Shown here in pieces: positions 1-4,772 of a stretch of 6,304 bases of DNA; within the stretch, counting starts at the first letter, position 1, and the number at the start of each line of letters is the position of its first letter. Origin of the DNA: UBA6183 sp964603255 (GTDB taxonomy: Bacteria; Bacteroidota; Bacteroidia; UKL13-3); contig CAZRVA010000150.1 of assembly GCA_964603255.1 (NCBI GenBank), positions 1-6,304 on the forward strand, in the 5' to 3' direction. The notes under the pieces were generated by a model. It made no database searches. It saw only the letters and a program-made list of their open reading frames with translations, and had not been told where the DNA came from. Position numbers and translations under genes: made by a program.

Positions 1-1
1 C

Positions 2-94
2 TTTAAACAGTTTTTAAAAATTTATGATAAACTATTGCTTTTCAGCAACAAGCAGCGCATTTTAACCAATTACATTATTACCAATACGAAATAA
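2..94 (+). CDS. Possible C-terminal end of an upstream gene (partial)
   Basis: The frame beginning at position 2 is open from the window edge for 30 codons and ends at TAA 92-94; the other two plus frames stop within the first 20 bases. The peptide is rich in Lys, Leu, Ile and Asn (it contains KIYDKLLLFSNKQRIL). Its codons (AGC, AAC, CGC, ACC) resemble those of the genes downstream, which favours a real coding tail. Thirty open codons could still be chance in AT-rich DNA. I do not recognise the family. If real, it lies 62 nt upstream of the deacetylase gene on the same strand and could belong to the same operon. Confidence 0.35.
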   Translation, partial: FKQFLKIYDKLLLFSNKQRILTNYIITNTK

Positions 95-156
95 TAGCCC
101 ATTGATTAACGTTTATAAGCCAACTGCTATTAAATTGCAACAAATCCGTTTTTGTA

Positions 157-1437
157 TTGATTACCGTTTTAGCAACACATCAAACCGAAAGATTAACATA
201 CATACTAACCGAGCTTTTACAAAAAAGACTTGGTGTTGCGTATACTGTTACCACCAATATTGATGAATTTAACGCCTCAAACGAAGCAAAAATAAATTAC
301 ACTTCAACCCCAATAAATAACAGCTTAAACATTTTACCACAAGGTTTACTGTTTGAAAACAACATTACTGCGCAACCTACAGATGTTATAAAAAACGAAA
401 AATGGCAAACCATTTTATGGCCGAATTCAAATACACAAATTCCGTTTGATGTATTTGCTGCATCGTTTTATTTATTGAGTAGGTACGAAGAATACACCAA
501 CACCGAACGCGATAAACATGGACGATTTGAAGCCAAAAATAGTTTAGCGTTTAATCATGATTTCTTACAATTTCCTTTGATTGAACATTGGTGTGAGCAA
601 TTAAAAAATGTACTCCAATCACAATATCAAAACTTAGTATTTAAACCTAATACTTTTAAAAGTATTACAACTATTGATGTTGATTTTGCATACTTATACA
701 GGGGCTTGGATACTAAAAGATGGTTGGGGAAATTAGTTAAATCCGTTTTAAAGTTTGATGTAAAATCGATACAAACACAACTGAAATCGTGTTTTAATGT
801 AAAGAAAGATCCTTACAATACTTACGATTTTATCCGTGCAACTGTTAAGGGCGAGTTGGGTTATTTTATATTGATGAGTAACAAAGGTGGCCACGACAAA
901 AATATTAAAACTGATGGCGCTGATTTTAAAAATCTAATCAAACAACTTCATCAAAAAGCAAATTTCGTTGGACTGCATCCATCCTACTCATCAAACCAAA
1001 ATATAGATACATTAATACAAGAGCATGACGAGTTAGGTAAAATCATCAACCAAAAAATAGAAAAAAGCAGGCAGCATTTTTTAAAGATGAATTTACCTGA
1101 TACCTATCAAAATCTGATACAGTTGGGTATTAAAGAAGATTACACCATGACTTATGCCGAACAAACTGGGTTTAGGGCTAGTACGTGTATACCATTTGTT
1201 TGGTTTGACTTGCAGATCAATAAGACTACACAGCTTATTTGTTTCCCAACATGTTTTATGGATACTACAGCCATAGAGTACTTGAACTATGATGCCAAAC
1301 AAATTGAAAATGTGAACGAAAAGTTATTGAATTTGGCAAAATATTACAATGGACATTATGTAACGTTGTGGCATAATAATACATTTGTATCACCCCACGT
1401 TAGACAAACATTTTGTAACCTGTACGAAAAAATTTGA
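157..1437 (+). CDS. Polysaccharide-deacetylase-like protein, Bacteroidota type (DUF7033-like N-terminal region)
   Basis: This 426-residue protein resembles the Bacteroidota family annotated as polysaccharide deacetylase with an N-terminal DUF7033 region. Such enzymes are expected to remove acetyl groups from cell-surface or cell-wall glycans; the substrate here is unknown. The N-terminal half has the family stretch IPFDVFAASFYLLSRYEEY (95-113) followed by DKHGRF (119-124). The catalytic half begins near TTIDVD (171-176), whose aspartates D174 and D176 are the likely metal ligands. Further family motifs are GLHPSY (272-277), RQHFLKMNLP (305-314), DYTMTYA (328-334), GFRAST (338-343) and LWHNN (404-408). 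There is no clear signal peptide. The TTG start is chosen because an in-frame stop at 103-105 bounds the frame, no ATG or GTG lies between, and the first internal ATG is near residue 240, deep in the conserved domain. The next gene overlaps its stop, suggesting translational coupling. Family assignment is from memory of motifs, not a search. Confidence 0.8.
   Translation: MITVLATHQTERLTYILTELLQKRLGVAYTVTTNIDEFNASNEAKINYTSTPINNSLNILPQGLLFENNITAQPTDVIKNEKWQTILWPNSNTQIPFDVFAASFYLLSRYEEYTNTERDKHGRFEAKNSLAFNHDFLQFPLIEHWCEQLKNVLQSQYQNLVFKPNTFKSITTIDVDFAYLYRGLDTKRWLGKLVKSVLKFDVKSIQTQLKSCFNVKKDPYNTYDFIRATVKGELGYFILMSNKGGHDKNIKTDGADFKNLIKQLHQKANFVGLHPSYSSNQNIDTLIQEHDELGKIINQKIEKSRQHFLKMNLPDTYQNLIQLGIKEDYTMTYAEQTGFRASTCIPFVWFDLQINKTTQLICFPTCFMDTTAIEYLNYDAKQIENVNEKLLNLAKYYNGHYVTLWHNNTFVSPHVRQTFCNLYEKI
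648..667. repeat. 20-nt perfect palindrome inside the deacetylase gene
   Basis: TAATACTTTTAAAAGTATTA is its own reverse complement. It spans codons for N-T-F-K-S-I (165-170) of the deacetylase, and the in-frame core ACT TTT AAA AGT encodes T-F-K-S. The same 14-nt core TACTTTTAAAAGTA recurs in the palindrome at 4869-4892. There is no loop, so it fits a dimeric protein-binding site better than an RNA hairpin. Being inside a gene, it may be coincidence. Confidence 0.6.
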
Positions 1438-2354
1438 ATTTAATTAGATTCTGTAAACACGAAGAGATAGACAAAACTAAGTGGGATGAATGTATTAAGA
1501 AAGCCAACAACAGCCTTATATATGGCTACAGTTGGTACTTAGATATTGCAGCACCCGCTTGGAATGCTGTTATATTGGGTGATTACCATGCAGTAATGCC
1601 ACTTCCTACAGTAAAGAAATTTTTTACCGTTGCTTATCAACCCTTTTTTACACAACAATTGGGTATTTTTACTGGTGCTGGATACGAGTTACAAGCAGGT
1701 ATTATCGAATTTTTTCAAGCTATTCCATCAGATTACAAATACATCAACATTTGTTTAAATGAAAAAAACGACAGCGGTGCCAAAAGTAATTTTGAACTAA
1801 AAAGAAGGAACAATTACTTGCTGTATTTACATCAACCATACGAACAATTATTTAAAGGATTTAGTGAGCACAACAGAAGGAATGTAAATAAATCGAAAAA
1901 AAATAACCTTACTTATATTGACACTTCACCTGAACATGTGGTTGATTATTACATAAAAAACAAAGGTGCAGATACCGAAAAAGTAGGTTTAGAAGATTAT
2001 AACCGCCAAAGAAATTTATTTACAGAAGCAACAAAACGTGGCTATGTTATTTGCAAACAAGTTATTGATAAAAATGGTGAGTGTATTGCTTGTGCAGGAT
2101 TTTACGTACATCAAAATCGCATTATTTACCAAATTGGCACTTCAAATAATTTAGGTAGAGATTTAAGAGCCATGTACTTTTTGTTTGATAGGCTGATTGC
2201 TGAGTACAGCGAAAAAAATATGGTGCTTGATTTTGAAGGATCGGACATTGAAGGTGTAAGCAGGTTTTTTAGCGGATTTGGCGCATTACTAGTGCCTTAC
2301 CATAGACTAATTGCCAATAGATTGCCTTGGCCAATTAACTTGTTAAAAAAATAA
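1434..2354 (+). CDS. FemAB-like / GNAT-fold acyltransferase
   Basis: This 306-residue protein resembles the Bacteroidota group annotated as GNAT-family acetyltransferase or FemAB-related protein. Members have two GNAT-like folds and transfer an acyl or aminoacyl group, often onto cell-wall or surface-glycan precursors; the donor and acceptor here cannot be read from sequence. Family-like stretches are NSLIYGYSWYLDIAAPAWNA (26-45), VMPLP (54-58), YQPFFTQQLGIF (68-79), HNRRNVNKSKK (146-156), the second GNAT-like core CAGFYVHQNRIIYQIGTSN (220-238), LDFEGSDIEGVSRFFSGFGA (265-284) and NRLPWP (295-300). No signal peptide or membrane helix is seen, so it is probably cytoplasmic. It starts at TTG 1434, inside the overlap TTGA with the stop of the deacetylase gene. 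The first internal Met is at residue 55, after conserved sequence, so an ATG start is not tenable. The overlap suggests coupled expression and a shared pathway. Confidence 0.75.
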   Translation: MNLIRFCKHEEIDKTKWDECIKKANNSLIYGYSWYLDIAAPAWNAVILGDYHAVMPLPTVKKFFTVAYQPFFTQQLGIFTGAGYELQAGIIEFFQAIPSDYKYINICLNEKNDSGAKSNFELKRRNNYLLYLHQPYEQLFKGFSEHNRRNVNKSKKNNLTYIDTSPEHVVDYYIKNKGADTEKVGLEDYNRQRNLFTEATKRGYVICKQVIDKNGECIACAGFYVHQNRIIYQIGTSNNLGRDLRAMYFLFDRLIAEYSEKNMVLDFEGSDIEGVSRFFSGFGALLVPYHRLIANRLPWPINLLKK

Positions 2355-2377
2355 CATCATTTTTTAGTGTTATTACA

Positions 2378-2385
2378 TATACTTG
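2378..2385 (+). promoter_or_regulatory. Weak candidate -7 box before the Ppx/GppA gene
   Basis: TATACTTG matches the Bacteroidota -7 consensus TAnnTTTG except for one base and lies 26 nt upstream of the GTG start. No TTG or TTTG is found about 19-23 nt further upstream, so the -33 element is missing. The 57-nt gap from the previous gene leaves room for either its own promoter or read-through. Confidence 0.2.
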
Positions 2386-2411
2386 TGCTATCAACTTAAT
2401 AGTACCACCAG

Positions 2412-3287
2412 GTGAAATTTGCCGCTATAGATATTGGAAGTAACGCAGTTAGGTTACAAATTGCTCGCCTAAACGATAATGTACAAGAGCCGTTTAAAAA
2501 AGTAGAGTTTGTTCGTATACCCATTAGGTTAGGCGATGATGCTTTTAACCGCGGTAAGATTAGCAAAGAGAAACGCAAAATGTTTTACAAAGCTATGCAA
2601 TCTTTTAAGTTGATGATGGAAGTATTTGGCGTACACAGTTACATGGCTTGTGCAACAAGTGCAATGCGTGAAGCCAAAAATGGAAAGAAAATAGTTGAGA
2701 GAGTTGCAGAAGAGTTTGATTTAAACATTGATATTATTGATGGTAAACGCGAGTCGGAGTTAATTTTAAAATCGATTACCCATTACCTTAAACCCGACCA
2801 TAATTACCTGACGATTGACGTTGGTGGCGGTAGTACAGAAATGACCGTAATACAAAACTTAAAACCATACGATAGCGTAAGTTTTGATGTGGGAACGGTT
2901 AGGTTATTAGACAATGCCATCAAAAAAGAAAATTGGAACGCGCTGGAGTCTTATGTAAAAGATCACATTAAAGCTATTGAACATTCGCGTGCTATTGCCA
3001 CAAGTGGTACCATTAATAAAATAGCCAACATTATCAACCCTACTTTAACAGAGCCATCTATAACGGTTGATGAATTAGAAAAATTTTATAATACCATCAA
3101 AAAAATGAGCATTACACAACTTATAGAAACATATAAGTTAAACCCAGATAGGGCTGATGTGATGGAACACTCGGCATACCTGTATCTTAAAATATTAAAA
3201 TGGGCAAACATAGAAAAATTGTTTGCACCCAGTGCCGGTTTAAAAGACGGAATTTTATACGAGTTATTAGAGAAAAGCGAATACTAA
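2412..3287 (+). CDS. Ppx/GppA-family phosphatase (short form)
   Basis: This 291-residue protein belongs to the Ppx/GppA family of the actin-like ATPase (ASKHA) fold, which hydrolyses polyphosphate or pppGpp in the cytoplasm. Visible motifs are phosphate loop 1, DIGSN (7-11); ATSAMREA (81-88); phosphate loop 2, DVGGGSTE (136-143); SFDVGTVRL (157-165); SGTINKIA (198-205); and AGLKDGIL (275-282). By alignment to E. coli Ppx (catalytic Glu121 in NEEA), the catalytic glutamate is E114 in KRESEL. E. coli Ppx has about 510 residues; this protein keeps only the two N-terminal ASKHA domains and lacks the HD-like C-terminal region, as is usual in Bacteroidota. The GTG start is forced: TAG at 2400-2402 closes the frame upstream and the first internal ATG (residue 57) would delete DIGSN. 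Its stop overlaps that of the opposing membrane-protein gene. No ppk is in the window. Exopolyphosphatase and guanosine-pentaphosphate phosphatase activity cannot be told apart here. Confidence 0.88.
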   Translation: MKFAAIDIGSNAVRLQIARLNDNVQEPFKKVEFVRIPIRLGDDAFNRGKISKEKRKMFYKAMQSFKLMMEVFGVHSYMACATSAMREAKNGKKIVERVAEEFDLNIDIIDGKRESELILKSITHYLKPDHNYLTIDVGGGSTEMTVIQNLKPYDSVSFDVGTVRLLDNAIKKENWNALESYVKDHIKAIEHSRAIATSGTINKIANIINPTLTEPSITVDELEKFYNTIKKMSITQLIETYKLNPDRADVMEHSAYLYLKILKWANIEKLFAPSAGLKDGILYELLEKSEY

Positions 3288-3742
3288 AACAAGTCGGTAA
3301 GTTTAACACCTAACATGGCATACAAACCATAGGTTAATAACGTCCAACCCAAAAAGCTAAAAAACATATAGCGTTTTATTTTCCACTTATTTTCTTCGAA
3401 AGCTGCTGCTAAAATAGTACCTACCGGAACAGATAATAAGACAGGAGTTAGTATCACTATTCCTAAAATTTCGTACTTGACAATAAACTTTAAAATTTTT
3501 CTGCGGTGTTTACCTACCGGCTTATGAACTTTAGGTTTAGGAGGAAAAATTTTATGGTACAAAAACAATATACCATCCCATAAATATAAATACACAACAA
3601 CACCTAACATACCTCCGCCCACGGTGCATAATAGTGTTTCAATAAAATTTAAATTGGTACCCATTGCTGTAAAAACACCTATTAAATACTTAACGGCACT
3701 TGTTAAAATTACTGCAATATATTTTGCTAACAGTTCCTCCAT
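3284..3742 (-). CDS. Small multi-pass membrane protein, function unknown
   Basis: This 152-residue hydrophobic protein probably has four membrane helices, roughly residues 6-27, 34-62, 88-114 and 124-145. The loop between helices 2 and 3 is strongly basic (HKIFPPKPKVHKPVGKHRRK, 63-82), so by the positive-inside rule it faces the cytoplasm. Notable stretches are the glycine-rich TVGGGMLGVVV (40-50) in helix 2 and TPVLLSVPVGTILAAAF (99-115) in helix 3, followed by a charged loop EENKWKIKR. The Pro/Gly pattern before the last helix loosely recalls the small multidrug-export-like COG2426/PF06695 group, but I cannot confirm that and name no substrate. It starts at ATG with no Shine-Dalgarno sequence, 30 nt after the murQ stop on the same strand, so the two are probably co-transcribed. 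Its TAG stop overlaps the TAA of the convergent Ppx/GppA gene. Confidence 0.75.
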   Translation of the reverse strand: MEELLAKYIAVILTSAVKYLIGVFTAMGTNLNFIETLLCTVGGGMLGVVVYLYLWDGILFLYHKIFPPKPKVHKPVGKHRRKILKFIVKYEILGIVILTPVLLSVPVGTILAAAFEENKWKIKRYMFFSFLGWTLLTYGLYAMLGVKLTDLF

Positions 3743-3750
3743 GCTGATAG

Positions 3751-3758
3751 CAAATATA
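3751..3758 (-). promoter_or_regulatory. Candidate -7 box between murQ and the membrane-protein gene
   Basis: On the minus strand this reads TATATTTG, an exact match to TAnnTTTG. It lies 8 nt before the ATG at 3742, so a transcript from it would be leaderless or nearly so. No -33 TTTG is visible at the usual distance inside the end of murQ. It may be chance in AT-rich DNA. Confidence 0.25.
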
Positions 3759-3772
3759 GGGGTTTTAGCGGG

Positions 3773-4675
3773 TTAGTCTTTGGTTAAATCTAACTTTTTA
3801 ACCGCAGCAATTGCTTTGCGCACATTACCATAAGTTTTTAAAAGCAAGGTAGCCTTAGGTTCATCTACTTTTAAATCATCCATAATCATTTTTGCACCGC
3901 GTTTAATCAGTTTATTGTTAGTTGGAGTCATATCTACCATTTTGTTTCCTTTAACCCTGCCCAACTTTATCATTAAACTTGTGCTAATCATATTCAGTAC
4001 TAACTTTTGTGCGGTACCACTTTTCATACGCGTACTACCCGTTACAAACTCAGGGCCTACTACAACTTCAACCGGAAATTGAGCAGCCTCTGCTACCTTA
4101 CTTCCTTTGTTGCAAACAATACAACCTGTTAATACACCAGCTTTATTCGCTTCTTTTAAAGCACCAACAACATAAGGAGTACTGCCACTTGCAGCAATTC
4201 CAATCAACACATCTTTTTTGGTAATTTTATATGCTTTTAAATCTTTCCAACCTTGTTTTTCATCATCTTCAGCAAACTCAACAGCTTTACGAATAGCTTT
4301 ATCGCCACCGGCAATTAAACCTATTACCAAATCGAAAGGTACTCCAAAAGTGGGTGGACATTCGCTGGCATCAACAATACCTAACCTCCCACTTGTACCT
4401 GCACCAATGTAAAATAACCTGCCGCCTTTTTTCATACGCTCAAAAGCTGCATCAACCAAACTTTTAATTTTCGGTATGACTTTACTTACAGCTTGAGGAA
4501 CAGTTTGGTCTTCTTTGTTTATATTGGTAAGCAACTGTTTGGTACTCATCTTCTCTAAATGGTTATATTTAGAGGTTTGCTCGGTAGTACGCTTATCTGC
4601 TTTAACTACAACTTTTTTAGCTGTTTTTTTTGCAGTAGTTTTTACCGGTTTTGTTGATGTTTTTTTGGTTGCCAT
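3773..4675 (-). CDS. murQ: N-acetylmuramic acid 6-phosphate etherase MurQ, with a lysine-rich N-terminal tail
   Basis: MurQ cleaves the lactyl ether of MurNAc-6-phosphate to give GlcNAc-6-phosphate and D-lactate in the cytoplasm, a step of peptidoglycan recycling. The SIS-domain core is very clear: YNHLEKMST (37-45), NINKEDQTVP (51-60), GRLFYIGAGTSGRLGIVDAS (85-104), ECPPTFGVP (105-113), GLIAGGDKAIRKAVEFAEDD (119-138), GIAASGSTPYV (159-169), TGSTRMKSGTAQKLVLNMIS (212-231) and MVDMTPTN (246-253). The two catalytic glutamates of E. coli MurQ (E83, E114) correspond to E105 and E136. Compared with E. coli it lacks roughly 25 C-terminal residues, as is usual in Bacteroidota. The first ~28 residues (ATKKTSTKPVKTTAKKTAKK, then VVVKADK) are an added basic tail. 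No ATG, GTG or TTG lies between codon 1 and Met43 near the conserved start, which supports the ATG at 4675. It is divergent from the protease gene and precedes the small membrane-protein gene. Confidence 0.96.
   Translation of the reverse strand: MATKKTSTKPVKTTAKKTAKKVVVKADKRTTEQTSKYNHLEKMSTKQLLTNINKEDQTVPQAVSKVIPKIKSLVDAAFERMKKGGRLFYIGAGTSGRLGIVDASECPPTFGVPFDLVIGLIAGGDKAIRKAVEFAEDDEKQGWKDLKAYKITKKDVLIGIAASGSTPYVVGALKEANKAGVLTGCIVCNKGSKVAEAAQFPVEVVVGPEFVTGSTRMKSGTAQKLVLNMISTSLMIKLGRVKGNKMVDMTPTNNKLIKRGAKMIMDDLKVDEPKATLLLKTYGNVRKAIAAVKKLDLTKD
4586..4675 (-). other. Low-complexity, histone-H1-like N-terminal tail of MurQ
   Basis: Residues 1-30 of MurQ are mainly Lys, Thr, Ala and Val with repeated AKK/TAKK units and almost no acidic residues, like the basic tails of histone-H1-like or HU-like proteins. 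The coding strand contains homopolymer runs: A7 at codons 3-6 (4660-4666) and A8 near codon 17 (4624-4631). Standard MurQ proteins begin near the TEQTSKYNHLEKM stretch, so this tail is extra. It is probably disordered; its function is unknown. Confidence 0.8.
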
Positions 4676-4700
4676 AACTTTATCCGTAATTTTTATTGAA

Positions 4701-4708
4701 CAAAATCA
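4701..4708 (-). promoter_or_regulatory. Weak candidate -7 box for murQ
   Basis: On the minus strand this reads TGATTTTG, one mismatch from TAnnTTTG, 25 nt before the murQ ATG. It lies in the 97-nt divergent region, where murQ should have a promoter. No clear -33 TTG is present, so this is a tentative call. Confidence 0.2.
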
Positions 4709-4720
4709 ATTATAAAAATC

Positions 4721-4750
4721 TTTTTTGCGTTGATGTGGTTGTTATCTTTG
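4721..4750 (+). promoter_or_regulatory. Probable promoter of the S41 protease gene
   Basis: TATCTTTG at 4743-4750 is an exact match to the Bacteroidota -7 box TAnnTTTG and lies 22 nt before the ATG at 4773, giving a short leader. TTTTTTG at 4721-4727 could serve as the -33 TTTG, but the 15-nt spacer is shorter than the usual 17-23 nt. The region between the box and the start has no strong Shine-Dalgarno sequence, only an A-rich GAAGAA stretch, as is common in this phylum. Confidence 0.5.
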
Positions 4751-4772
4751 AATCCTATTACGAAGAACATAC

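Noticed and set aside
147..154. Possible -7 box just before the deacetylase start
   Set aside because: Only the TTTG half matches; the TA of TAnnTTTG is replaced by CG and it lies only 2 nt before the start codon.
1093..1302. Minus-strand open frame inside the deacetylase gene
   Set aside because: It is antisense to conserved motifs of the deacetylase and its product resembles no family I know.
2350..2374. Possible terminator hairpin (AATAACA paired with TGTTATT) after the acyltransferase gene
   Set aside because: The stem is 7 bp and AU-rich, the loop is 11 nt, and no T-run follows the stem, so it does not fit an intrinsic terminator.
2396..2578. Minus-strand open frame over the start of the Ppx/GppA gene
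   Set aside because: It is antisense to the conserved phosphate loop region and has no start signals or family likeness.
4009..4715. Open frames on the plus strand opposite murQ (4009-4224, 4218-4412, 4515-4715)
   Set aside because: They are antisense shadows of the strongly conserved murQ. The hydrophobic stretch of 4515-4715 is the complement of the lysine-rich tail codons.
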